From NCBI GenBank assembly GCA_036172665.1, contig CM069871.1:57720713-57784712 (forward strand): 64,000 bases of DNA. The letters run 5' to 3'. Source of the DNA: Prosopocoilus inquinatus (taxonomy: Eukaryota; Arthropoda; Insecta; Coleoptera; Lucanidae). Positions 11,979-23,386 of the stretch are shown here, piece by piece. The translations under genes were made by a program, and so were the position numbers. Each line of letters starts with the position of its first letter. Position 1 is the first letter of the stretch. A model generated the notes under the pieces. The model was given only the letters and a program-made list of their open reading frames with translations, was not told where the DNA came from and made no database searches.

Positions 11979-13294
11979 TTGTCTCCTCATCTCTCGATAA
12001 ACGGTTTAAAATTCTCTCCTTCTAATAAAATACAAAAACCTGCCATTAAAAATTCATTAGAAATTGAAAAAAAATTAGATACTTTGCCCCCTGAGATTCA
12101 AACTCCAGCAGGGAATCAAATACTCCCATTGTTTAACAACATCAAACAAGATACTAAATCAAAACAGACACCCAAAATCAACAAAGTCAAAAAGTTTATC
12201 AGTGATAACAATCTTATCGCATCTAAGGCTGATAAAGGCGATTGTGTGGTCATCCTGGATAAAAACGATTATACTGGAAAAGTTGATTATTTTCTGAATT
12301 CACCTGATATTTGTACTTTAACTTCAAACCCACTTAATAAATATATTTCTAAATTTAATTCCACCTTAAAACTTTTTCAACCCCTTTTTAAATCATATGA
12401 TACTAATTATCTACACCTCATTAACAAAACCCTGCAAACGCCCAGACTTTATGCTTTACCAAAAATTCACAAAGACATTTGTCCAGTTAGACCCATCGTT
12501 TCCTTTGTCAGTTCTCCAGCACACGATCTATCACGTTGGCTTTCAAATCAACTCAGTTCACACCTCAACTTAACATCCCTATACAGCATAAAAACACCCA
12601 ACAACTGATAAACAATATCTCCAACTTTACTGTCAGTGGCAATGAATTTTTGATTTCCTTTGATATTGTCAATCTTTTTCCCAGTGTTCTCCCATCAGAA
12701 TGCATCGATATTACCAAAAACCTTTTATACCAAACACAACTTAGCCCAGAACACGTCAATGGTTTCACTTCCCTTTTGGAATTATCTTTACAACAATCAT
12801 TTTTCATCCTCAATGGTAATTATTATAATCAACTATCCGGTTTAGCTATGGGATCACCCCTCTCACCTATTTTGAGGGAAGTTTTTCTCAATCACTTAGA
12901 AAACAACTCCATTTCAATTCCCCCATTTACCATAATCATGTTTGTTATTGGTTTAGATATGTTGACGACATTTTAGTTCTGTTTAAAGGCTATGATAAAA
13001 GATTTAATCACCTTTCATCAGTTTCTTAACTCCCTCCACCCCAAAATAAAATTCACAGTCGAAAAAAGCCATAACAATGTCATCAATTTTCTTGACTTAA
13101 CCATAAAAATTAACATATAAAATAGCGACATCTTACTATCGCTTTTTGACCTAACATTGCAGTAGGATAGACAAATTGAAGCGGGATTTGCTCCTAATGA
13201 GTCCCCCATGCAAGGCGGCCATGCTTGCTGTCAAAGCATAATGAAAGATTTTAGAAAAATTTTGTGCAAATCGTTTTTGATTGCAGTGAGAACC

Positions 13295-13359
13295 TCGAGC
13301 AGCCTCTGGACAGCTGTTTCAGCCCTGCTTGGGGCTTCTTCAGCAGAAACGTAGCTCGA
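13295..13359 (-). ncRNA. Type I hammerhead ribozyme (intact core)
   Basis: Minus-strand copy with UCGAG/CUCGA and UCUG/CAGA stem I pairs, core CUGAAGA, stem II AGCCC/GGGCU, GAAA, palindromic stem III and C before the cleavage point. Same sequence as the copies at 24.0-24.8 kb. Confidence 0.87.
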
Positions 13360-13449
13360 CATTCCCACTGCAGACCAAAAACGACTTGCCCAATTTATTC
13401 GCAAATGCATTTGCATAATAAAAGTCGTTTTTGGTCTGCAGTGGGAATG

Positions 13450-13514
13450 TCGAGCTACGTTTCTGCTGAAGAAGCCCCAAGCAGGGCTGAAACAGCTGTC
13501 CAGAGGCTGCTCGA
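13450..13514 (+). ncRNA. Type I hammerhead ribozyme (intact core)
   Basis: Plus-strand partner of the previous ribozyme. All invariant nucleotides are present. The predicted cut lies between C13500 and C13501. Because it faces a minus-strand copy, a long transcript through both could also fold as a hairpin instead. Confidence 0.87.
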
Positions 13515-14383
13515 GGTTCTCACTGCAATCAAAAACGATTTGCACAAAATTTTTCTATAATAAAAATTAACAACAACCAACACAATTTTTCCATTTTCCG
13601 CAAACCTACAACCACTGATATTGTCATACCCGCCCTTTCTAATCACCCCATGCAACACAAATTAGCATCCTACAACTTTTACTTATATAGACTATTAAAT
13701 ACCCCTTTTTGTAACTCTGATTTCTCTGATGAACTATCCAATATCAAATCCATAGCTCATACCAATGGTTACAGTCACAATTTAATTGACAATCTCTTAC
13801 GACGAAAACTAAAACTGATTGATATCAAAAACCACACTACTTTAACCTCTTCACTTACTGACAAACCAACTCTAAATATTATGCTATTACCTTTGCAGGC
13901 CCTCTTTCTTATGAAATCAAGACCACACTCAACAAATTTAATCTAAATATATCTTTCAAAACTACCAATACTCTGAATAACCTCTTATGCAACAACAAAG
14001 ATTCCATCGATCTTCTCCAAAAGAGCGTTGCTTACAGATTAACTTGTGATTGCTATAGCTTGTATATTGGCAGAACTTGTCATAGTTTAAAAACCAGGAT
14101 CACTGAACATAATCGTGAAATTAATAAAACCCAATCATTTTTACCTTCTCTTTACAATTTCAAATCCACGTTCGCTAAACATGTCACCTTTTCCAATCAT
14201 TCCTTTAACTTAGACAACTCCTCTGTTTCCCTTTTACATTGTACCAATAATTTTAAAGATAACTTTTTCCTTGAACAATTTGAAATCTACAGGTGTTTCC
14301 AAAACCCACTCCAAAAATCCTTTTGTCTCAGTGACCAATCTGAGTCTTTAAAGTTGATTTTTATGAACCGCGTAAATTTGTAA

Positions 14384-14760
14384 CTCTACACACTTGCCGG
14401 CTTTTCTGAACGCGACCCTTCAACCTTTAAAATTCACTATTTTACCGAGCAACCTTCCGGTTTCGTTTTTGGTGTCAACCATTCTTTTTGCCCATGTGCA
14501 ACACCGTTTCCTTACTAAACTTGCTTAAACAACCTCAAAATGTTAACTTGAGACATGATGTCCTTTCATTAATATGTAATCGCTTATATTTTTAGTTCCT
14601 TTATTTTGGTAAGTCCTTTAAAAAAATTTTAACCTCACTTTTTTGTAACACATTGTTCATCCTTCTTTTCTAGCCTGAAGATGGCCTTTAATTTTTAACT
14701 TGGCCGAAACATATATGTATATATGTAGTACCTTTTTCACTATTAAATATCTGTAAGCAG
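14384..14760 (+). other. PLE-1 3' untranslated tail
   Basis: Follows the GIY-YIG frame directly. It contains CTGAAGATGGCC (14675) and GGCCGAAAC (about 14702), a hammerhead-like core motif common in PLE tails. The stem I partner is not visible here, so I do not call a ribozyme. The exact end of the element is uncertain. Confidence 0.45.
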
Positions 14761-16225
14761 TTTTTCCTCAATTCAACTAAACACTTCACTATGAGCCTCA
14801 TACGTGGGTATTCTATATTTTGAAAGAAGTTTTTATATCCAGTCGACCAGAGCTGTAGTGGTTATTGCGGGCCGCATAGACTTCTCGAGCTTCGACTGAT
14901 TTATTGTTTTGTTTTTACAAGGCAGACGCGTTAAAGATTCAAACTTTTTCCGCCTATGATGGCTTCAGCATATTGGTAGTTCCTTGTATATTTAACGAGA
15001 CCTACCGCCTAAAATCCGCCTAGGTCTAGTTATTACCAAGAAAACTATGCGATTCACAACTCACAATAAACAACATTTACTTCGCAACTGTCAATTATAT
15101 TGAAATGCACTTCTTTAAATTGAGATATAGGTATTTATGCAGTTAGTTCTGAGCCAAAAAAAGCAATTTAAAATGGGATGGGGAAATACCTCTGCTCTGG
15201 TAAATTTCCAGTTTTTAACTAAAAACTTCCTTGAAAATTTTTAATGACCGGTTTGCGTGAATTGTCTGTAATTAAAAGTTAAAATTTTGACATCAGTCAC
15301 GATATATTTCTGAAATTGAAAGATTAAATTATTGCGTAACCGTCTCATGGTCACTTCTTTCTACGTGGAAGGCGTGATTTTGTCTCCACATATAAATTAC
15401 AATCACGTCTGTTGTCCGTTCGTTTCAGAAAAACAAGCGAAACGGAAAAGTCTGTAATTATTTATAATAAATCAAACAAGTACAGGTCTCTCTTTGCTTT
15501 AATTATTTCTAGCTGCTCGACGTAGATATTAAATAAAACTAAAAAAAAATTAAATAAAAAAATAAGTACACGTCACGATTAATCGCTTTGAGTTTTGAAC
15601 TTTTAAAATGTATCGACGCTGTCGTTGGTAAATAAACTTAATATGATGACCGTGACCACCAACTGACCTTGATGTCGACTATCTGCTTCGAATCTGGTTC
15701 TGTTTCAGTAATTACACTTAGTGTATTACTCAGGGCCGTGCTTAGTATTTCAGCAGTCCTAAAACCTGGTTTACAATACAATCGCCCGACAATGGGAATT
15801 ACATCTTTATGTTTAAAAGGCAATATGTGGAATTATTATTCTCGTTCTATTCCTGAACAAGTTATGCAAAAAAAAAAACAATTTTAACAATATCTTATTT
15901 TTCAACAAAACAATGACTCATTTTTATATAAAAAATCCTGCGTCAAAAAATGGTTTGCAAAATAGTTTTAAAGAATATACATTAACTCCTTTAAGATTAG
16001 AGCATGGACGCCGGAAATACCCAAGAACCGAAATGTCAGAAAATTTTTTTTACCGTTTAGAAAACCGGTAATAAAATTTGAAATGCTGAAATTTTTATAT
16101 CTGTATTAAAAAAATTCATTTAATATTTTAAAGTTATTAGACTATTTACAACAGGCAGAGAGAGTGTTTATTGTTTTCAATCATTTTCGTAAATTTTTCC
16201 TAACAGCTACCAGAGGAAAGGAAAA
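14761..16225. other. Unassigned non-coding stretch
   Basis: AT-rich; no frame with recognisable domain content, no clear repeat pair and no RNA gene. Confidence 0.5.
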
Positions 16226-17220
16226 TGTGTACGGGCTGTTGAGTTTTGAAAAAGTTAATCTTTCTTAAAATTTTAAAATGGAACACCCTGTATGTGCAAA
16301 CTCTTGTGAAAAACACTGCCTTAATGAGCTTTCATAAAACGCCAAATGTTTTTGTCCAAACTGAACAAATCGCGAAACAGCAATTAATCATTGTTTTTAA
16401 TTACAATATTGATGTTTTTTAGCCTTTTCAACCGGTCCTTCTGTTTTATTTTGTTGAAAAATTAACAAATATTAGTTAATTTAATTAATAAATTAGAAAA
16501 TAACAAAATAATATACAAATTAAGAGTAATAAGTATTAAATTAGAAAATAGCAGAAAACAATGAACAAATTAAGAATGACAAGGAACCATTGGATCTAGA
16601 AAATTTATATTAAATATTCAAATTGTTTTTCAGCTCCTTGTAAATACTTCTTACTTCTTGTGATCTTGACGTCAAAATACAGTTTTGATTGCTTTCTCCT
16701 ATTAGTTGTGTCACGTCATTTAACTTTTCATTATTAAAATCCATTTAGTTAACACAAAAAGAAGTACAAAGTTGTAAAAGTTCACTAATCTAAACAATTG
16801 TTCTGTCAATTAAAAATTCATGGCAACGGTTTTCCTATTTTCTAGCGAACGGCAACGTAGTTTTAAATTTTATTTTTTTAAATTACTTTAATAAAGTTAT
16901 TTAAATATTTTCAAAGTAAAGAAAAATAAGAATTAGTTTAATAGGAACATATTCAATTACTTTGAACACAAAATAAAACATATTCGTTGATTTATCATCT
17001 AACTGAAACAGAAAAACCGGACGGAAAGCCTAAATAACGTTAATGAAAGAGAAAAAACATTTCATTGCTGTCTCGCGATTTCTTCAGTTTAGACAAAAAC
17101 GTTTGGCGTCTTATGAAAGTTCATTGATACAGTGTTTCACAAGAGTTTAAACACACAGGGTGTTTCATTTGAAAATTTTGAGAAAAATTAACTTTTTCAA
17201 AACTCAACACCATGTACACA
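16226..17220. mobile_element. Foldback (long inverted repeat) element
   Basis: About 1 kb whose arms (16226 to about 16455, and about 16995-17220) are inverted copies of roughly 85 percent identity by eye. Both arms contain TGTTGAGTTTTGAAAAAGTT, ACACCCTGT and a stretch matching AACTCTTGTGAAA...CATAA. The interior of about 540 bp is AT-rich with no transposase. Superfamily unknown. Confidence 0.65.
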
Positions 17221-17528
17221 TAATAACTAATAGATAGAATCTGTTGTGAAATTTCTGTAGGTGAGATATTGTATTGACTACTTACAAAAATTCGCGATGA
17301 AATGTATATAAATAATCAAACTATAATAGTTCAAAGTAGAGCAATTACACATAGTCACTAATATCTTACAAACTCTTAAATAGAACTTCCAAAATTTTTG
17401 GTTATTACCTACTCGTTATGCGTACTTTCGAAATAGGTAAAAATATACTGGATGTTCCATTTAAAAAAATATAACTTTGGCGTGGCTCTCAGTTACTGAA
17501 CATCCTGTATAGCCAAAAATAATTTTAG

Positions 17529-18073
17529 AAAATGGAGCTGACTGTGTTACACCTCGGCTCGTTTGAATTTGTTTTCTATCTTGTATACTTTAAACGGAAG
17601 AGAAGACCGTTGCACTTGGTGGTCACCTGTATACAGGTTTAGCAATCAGTAACTTCAAGCCGCTTTGAAGTAAATAAATTAAAAATAATAAGAAAAAATT
17701 TCTTCGTCTTTTCTAACTAACATAAAACGCATCTTCTTTTTTCCCTTTGGATTATGGCATTAATAATCACAACTATTGATGATCATGATTTGAAACAAGT
17801 ATTAATTTATCTCAAACTTCCATTTAAAAGAAAATTGGAACATAAAGCAGGGACACATCGGATAGAATAATTCTAAATATAATCAATTTTACCTAAGTTC
17901 CAGAAATAAAGCAATATTGCTCTATTTAAGAATATTATACTCTCAATTTTTCTTATATTTTCTCTCTTTTTGATTATACACTGTTACCTTAACAACGACA
18001 TAAACAAACCAAGTTACAACGAAGTTAAATGTCTTTGCCATTTGCAAATTAATTAAATTTAAGACACAAAATA
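17529..18073 (+). repeat. Direct repeat, copy 1
   Basis: About 545 bp starting AAAATGGAGCTGACTGTG and ending GACACAAAATA. It is repeated in the same orientation at 18652-19209 with only scattered differences. The two copies lie directly on either side of a PLE fragment. No coding content. Confidence 0.8.
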
Positions 18074-18651
18074 CCCGCAAACGCCCAGACTTTATGTTTT
18101 ACCAAAAATTCACAAAGACATTTGTCCAGTTAGACCCATCGTTTCCTTTGTCAATTCTCCAGCACACGATCTATCACGTTGGTTTTCAAATCAACTCAGT
18201 TCACACCTCAACTTAACATCCCTACACAGCATAAAAACATCCAACAACTGATAAACAATATCTCCAACTTTATTGTCAGTGGCAATGAATTTTTGGTTTC
18301 CTTTGATATTGTCAATCTTTTTCCCAGTGTTCTCCCATCAGAATGCATTGATATTACCAAAAACCTTTTATCCCAAACACAACTAAGCCCAGAACACGTC
18401 AATGGTTTCACTTCCCTTTTGGAATTATCTTTACAACAACCATTTTTTATCTTTAATGGCAATTATTATAATCAATTATCCGGTTTAGCTATGGGATCAC
18501 CCCTCTCACCTATTTTGAGCGATATTTTTGTCATTCACTTAGAAAACATCTCCATTTCCAATTCCCTCATTTACCATAATCATGTTTGTTATTGGTTTAG
18601 ATATGTTGACGACATTTTAGTTCTGTTTAAAGGCTCTGATAAAAGATTTAA
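18074..18651 (+). pseudogene. PLE reverse transcriptase fragment (PLE-1 family)
   Basis: A 578-bp piece closely matching 12428-13005 of PLE-1. It keeps RT motifs in one frame over most of its length: SFDIVNLFPSV, GLAMGSPLSPILSDIF and FRYVDDILVLFKG with the catalytic YVDD. Here the frame around motif C is intact, which shows that the PLE-1 copy lost one base near 12915. The fragment lacks the N-terminal part, the thumb and the GIY-YIG domain, so it is inactive. It starts and stops exactly at the flanking direct repeats. Confidence 0.88.
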
Positions 18652-19209
18652 AAAATGGAGCTGACTGTGTTACACTTCGGCTCATTTGAATTTCTTTTCT
18701 ATCTTGTATACTTTAAACGGAAGAGAAGACTGCGGCACTCGGTGGACATCCTGTATACAGGTTTATCAATCAGTAACTTCAAGCCGCTTTGAAGTAAGTA
18801 AATTAAAAATAATAACAAAAAATAGGAAATAATTTCATCGTCGTTTCTAACTAACATAAAACGCATCTTCTTTTTTCCCCTTGGATTATGGCATTAATAA
18901 TTACAACTATTGATGATCATGATTTGAAATAAGTATTAATTTATCTCAAACTTCCATTTAAAAGAAAATTGGAACATAAAGGAGGGACACATCGGATAGA
19001 ATAATTCTAAATACAATCAATTTTACCTGAGTTCCTGAGAAATAAAGCAATCTTACTCTATTTAAGAATATTATACTCTCAATTTTTTTTACATTTTCTG
19101 TTTTTTTGATTATACACTGTTACCTTAACAACGATATAAACAAACCAACTTACAACGTAGTTAAATGTCTTTACCATTTGCAAATTAATTAAATTTAAGA
19201 CACAAAATA
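18652..19209 (+). repeat. Direct repeat, copy 2
   Basis: About 558 bp, the second copy of the block at 17529-18073 (GAGCTGACTGTGTTACAC through GACACAAAATA). Small indels account for the length difference. Confidence 0.8.
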
Positions 19210-19916
19210 GGAAGATAATGAAAACTTCCCAGTTGTACAACGCACGGTTTAATTCCTGCTGTAACTTCAATAATTGTTTGAAACGATTGCCGGCCTTCGG
19301 GGATTTGAGTTGAGCTCAACTGTGCAACCGGTAATACCGAGATTTGATTCAGGGAAATGCGTTGTTAAAGTGCTATTTATATTCCGCGTGTGTCTCCCTG
19401 ATCTCGTTATGTTGGCGAACATTTCAGCCCGTAGTAGATTACGTAATGGGATTTCTTTGCGCCCATGATAGATATCTGGCCGTTCTCAACTCTAATGGTA
19501 TATTTTTGCTTTTTCTATAAGTCGATTCTTTTATTAATTGCTTAAACATTTTAATTTTTATCAATAGAAATCTTAAGTGGCAGGTCTTCTCACCAATATT
19601 GGGTAGGTACAGTTGGGGAAACAGAAAGGGGGACAGTAAACTTTCGTTAGTTTAAACCTTACTTCTAAATTTCGGTAACTATGGTAATTTATCAACCATC
19701 ACATTAAGTAAAATGATTAATCATTCCGTTTGTAATTAAAAATTATAACGAACAAATACCTCATACAAATAAATCATACTAGTGTAATAGTTAGTTTTTA
19801 TTTTACTTAGAATTATTTCCACGCGAAATAAAATGAAACAAAATAAGTCATGCAGCCTTTCGATTGAATTATTGAATGCAAATGTCTGGACATTGATTGA
19901 ATTAAGATTTCTAATA
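19210..19916. other. Unassigned non-coding stretch
   Basis: No recognised feature. The 64-residue frame starting at 19274 has no identifiable domain. Confidence 0.5.
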
Positions 19917-20132
19917 TACAGTCGGGGACAAAATTGTGGGTACGGAAGAGAGTTCTATCGTATTTGAAAAGGATATATACACAGAATTAAAATATAAACA
20001 AAAATAATCAACTGAACAGTTTATTGACAACTAAATATAATATTCTATCGAAAAAAAAGTGAAAAGATAAACGAAAAAACAAGTACTTAATTATAATTAC
20101 TTAATTGAAGTTTGTTCTTGTCCGATGAAAAT

Positions 20133-20287
20133 AGTAAGTACAAAGTTTTTTTAATCTCAAACCGGACAGAAAAATGAAAGGAACACACTCAACGTTTCGC
20201 TATAGATTTATAGCTTCGTCGAAGCTATAATTGTGTGTTCCCTTCATTTTTCTGTCCGGTTTGAGATTAAAAAAACTTTGTACTTAT
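20133..20287. repeat. Palindromic retroelement-tail fragment
   Basis: Facing copies of AAGTACAAAG...CTCAAACCGGACAG separated by a core with CGTTTCGCTATAG...GCTTCGTCGAAGC. A single copy of the same unit lies at 60817-60929, where it has a hammerhead-like core. The back-to-back layout resembles that of PLE ends and of the hammerhead elements in this window. Confidence 0.6.
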
Positions 20288-20384
20288 AATAACTTAATGA
20301 TTTCTGAAATTAGAGGTTGATAAAATTATGGGTACAATTTCTTTTTTAAATTTGTATTACATAAATTTCACCAGAATTAATATA

Positions 20385-21588
20385 CAGGGTAGGGCAAAAG
20401 TATGGAACCGGTTTAATATTTCGAAAACTGTTTGACGTATCTGTTTGAAATTTGGTATCTCATTTAAAGTCAATAAGACCTACTTTACCAATTTGTCTCA
20501 ATTGTTTATCTGCTCTTGTTTCTGAGATCCAATGCCTACTTGATTTTTTTTTTAATGACAACCTGCTGATTTCTTTCCTGTATTTAATAGCTCGTTTAAT
20601 TCTCTAAACGACTACATAAAAATATTTCTATTACATAAGAAAATTTTCGAGAAAATAACGTTTGATGAAAAAGTTCAGAAAAATGGTCTAATGTTTGATA
20701 TTCTACAAAAATATTAGTTTTAACAAAAAAAAAACTGGAAGGCCACAAGATTATGGGTTGCTTTTAAGATAGAACTAATGCAAACTTCAATAAAAGTTAT
20801 TTTAAAAATATGAAAACAAATATGGGGAAGGACAAAAGCATGGAACCGGCTTAATATTTCGAAAACTGTTTGACGTATCTATTTGAAATTTGGTGTTTGA
20901 TTCAGAGTCAATTGGACCTACATTACCAATTTATTTCAATTGTTTATCTGCTCTTGTCTCTGAAATCCAACGCCTACTTGATTTTTTTTTAATGACAACC
21001 TGCTGATTTTTTTCCTTTATTTAATAGCTTGTTGGTCTTTAAACGACCACATAAAAGTATTCATCATAAAAGTTTTCATCTATTATTACATAAGAAAATT
21101 TTTGGGAAAAAAACGTTTGAATGAAAAAGTTAGGAAAATGATTTATTGTCTGATAATCGACAAAAATTCTAGTTTTAACAAAAAAACTGGAAGACCACAA
21201 GAGTATGGGCTGTTTTTAAGACAGCGCTAAAGAAAATTTTAATAAAAATTGCCTTAAAAACATGAAAACAAATACCAAATATCAGCGTAAACCATTTTTT
21301 CTTTCAAATTTTCTCGAAAATTTTCTTATGAAATAGATAAATATTTTTATGTGGTCTTTTAAAGAATTAAACGAACTATTAAATAGAGGAAAATATCAGC
21401 AGGTTGTCATTTAAAAATAATACAGTATGTATTGGATCTCAGAAACAAGAGCAGATAAACAATTGAAACAAATTGGTAACGTAGGTCCTATTGACTCTGA
21501 ATCACACAGCAAATTTCAAATAATTACGTCAAACAGTTTTAGGAATATTAAGCCGGTTCCATACTTTTGCCCTTCCCTGTATAGTATG
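20385..21588. mobile_element. TIR element inserted in the Tc1 C-terminus
   Basis: Ends TATACAGGGTAGGGCAAAAG and CTTTTGCCCTTCCCTGTATA with TA at the borders. A module of about 435 bp beginning (A)GGGCAAAAGTATGGAACCGG is present twice in direct order (20385 and 20822) and once inverted (about 21260-21588). It contains CAATTGTTTATCTGCTCTTG in each copy. No transposase. It splits the last codons of the Tc1 transposase. Confidence 0.7.
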
Positions 21589-22495
21589 ACCTCCCTTGGC
21601 TGCAATGACTGCTGTAAGTCGCAGTGGTATGCTGTCAATTAAATTTGTAATTATTTCTGCTAGAATTTCTTTCCAAGCAGCGATCAGTTGATAAAGTAAG
21701 TTGTGGCATTCGTTACTCCTTCTCGTGAAATTTTGCCGTCTAAATGAGCCCACAAGTGTTCAGTTGGGTTTAGGTCCGAATTTTGAGGCGGCCACTGAAG
21801 GACTTCAATGTCATTTTCTTGGAAATAATTCTTAGCAACTCGCGAAGTATGCTTGGAATCATTATCCTGCTGGAAAATAAAGTCGTCAAGGTCCATCTTT
21901 TCGAGCGAAGGATACAAATTTTCCTCCAAAATTTGTACGTATGATATTCCTGTCATCGTACCTTCTATTCTAGCTAAATATCCTACACCGCTTTTACTAA
22001 AACAACACCATACAAGAACATTGCCGCTTCCATGTTTAACTGTAGCTTCGACCATTTTAGAACTTAAGGCTTCTCCTGCTCGCCTCCATACTCTACCTCT
22101 TCGTTTTGACCCAAAAAGTTCAAATTTACTTTCAACCGACCGCACCACTTTTTCCCAATAGGCTGGGGGTTTATTTACAAGTTGTTTTGCAAATGCTAAT
22201 CGTTTTTTCTTATTTCGTTCACTAATGAAAGGTTTATTTCTTTTTAAAAAACTTTGAAGGCCAGCCTTCTTAATCCTTCTTTTAATTGTTTTAGTAGAAA
22301 CGTTTATATTCACACTTTCCCTCACTTGGCGAGCACTTGCACTAGGATTTTTTCTCACTTCCCGCACAATTCGGGCGTCGTCTCTTGTTGTGGATTTCCT
22401 TTTTCGCCCTCTATCCGCGATATTTTCAATACCATTAGTGGCTTCAAATTTTTTTTACAAATACGAACAACAGCGTTTTTTGCAATGATCTGATA

Positions 22496-23386
22496 TAGGG
22501 TAGATGGGATGTAGAGTGAGAGGTATCTCGACGAACATTAGAATGAGAAAAAACTAGCCTCGATCAGCTGGGTTGGGGCAAAACGTCAAAATTAGTTTGA
22601 CAATGCCAAAACGTGGAAACATTCGTTGTCTGCGCGTTTAGTCAGTCAGTTTTCAAAAAGGATTTTGTGGGGACGTTTTCTCGATTTTAAGTTATTTGAA
22701 GTGACTTATCAAGTTTTTGTTTATTATTTAATTAAAGTTCAACTTCCATTGATTTCGCTTCTAGTATTTATGATTTTTAGTTTTATGTGAGTGACTATTT
22801 TACTAAAAAGATAAGCAGGTTTCTTAATTATTTTTTATTATAATATTTCAATAATCGCGTTAATAAAATGTAGAATACCTACTTGCTTCGCTGATGATTG
22901 CATAAATATGCGACAAAAAGATGAAAATGTATCCATCCTCAGAGAGGGTAGACGCATTTTAAAATTACTTAAAATATTGAATATATTTCGTATTACACGC
23001 ATGTGCAAATTGTACAATTAGATTCGATAGTCTAATTTAAAATTGGAATATGAACCATAAATTACGAAGTTCATTAAATTTTGACAACTCGCTATTCAAC
23101 CGGTTACTCGCTATGGCAACGGCGTTTGCAAACGCATTAAGCTTAGTTCAGATGCATTCTGAATACGCAAAATATTTATTGCGATTTGTTTTTGATTGGC
23201 TAGTTTTTGCATATCCGGATGCATCTGAACTAAGCTTTCATTTGCCCCAAACCACGTGGTATCGGCCATTTCTGATCTTTGTTACTCTTAGGGGATGCTC
23301 ATATTATCTTTCTCTCTCTAATGTTAAAGCCGATGCAGTTCTATTCAAAATGCTGCTAGACTCCATCTAACCTTATTAGATCATTG
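22496..23386. mobile_element. Non-autonomous TIR insertion in the Tc1 N-terminus
   Basis: About 890 bp placed inside transposase codons, with GATC on both sides, consistent with a 4-bp or slightly longer target duplication. Edge sequences AGGGTAGATGG and CCATCTAACCTT are imperfect inverted repeats, and further in TTGGGGCAAA pairs with TTTGCCCCAAA. A second hairpin, GCTTAGTTCAGATGCAT with its complement, lies at 23138-23240. No transposase; superfamily unknown. Confidence 0.6.

Larger units (their letters stand above)
13115..13559 (+). mobile_element. Hammerhead-ribozyme element (retrozyme-like), copy 2
   Basis: Inserted into PLE-1 and flanked by an exact 12-bp target duplication, ATAAAAATTAAC, at 13103-13114 and 13560-13571. 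Inside, a minus-strand unit (13115 to about 13405) faces a partial plus-strand unit (about 13425-13556). Both carry a ribozyme with an intact core. The right edge is GATTTGCACAAAATTTTTCT. The exact duplication and intact cores point to a recent insertion. It has no protein of its own, so it must use reverse transcriptase in trans. Confidence 0.88.
11979..14383 (+). pseudogene. Penelope-like element RT/GIY-YIG protein, broken (PLE-1)
   Basis: Reverse transcriptase fused to a C-terminal GIY-YIG endonuclease, the defining layout of Penelope-like retroelements. Visible in order: KADKGDCVVILDKNDY; RLYALPKIHK then RPIVSF (12450-12510); SFDIVNLFPSV with the motif A Asp (12655-12690); GLAMGSPLSPIL (motif B, about 12841); RYVDDILVL (motif C, about 12959, in a shifted frame). 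After the inserted element come FRKPTTTDIVIP, then LYIGRTCHSLKTRITEH of the GIY-YIG domain (14058 onward). Breaks: a frameshift at about 12550-12610, a 1-bp loss near 12915 relative to the copy at 18.5 kb, and a 445-bp hammerhead element at 13115-13559. The N-terminus is not resolved. Confidence 0.9.

Noticed and set aside
14675..14720. CTGAAGATGG...GGCCGAAAC in the PLE-1 tail as a full hammerhead ribozyme
   Set aside because: The core pieces are present, but the flanks do not form stem I and there is an extra base before stem II. Kept only as a motif.
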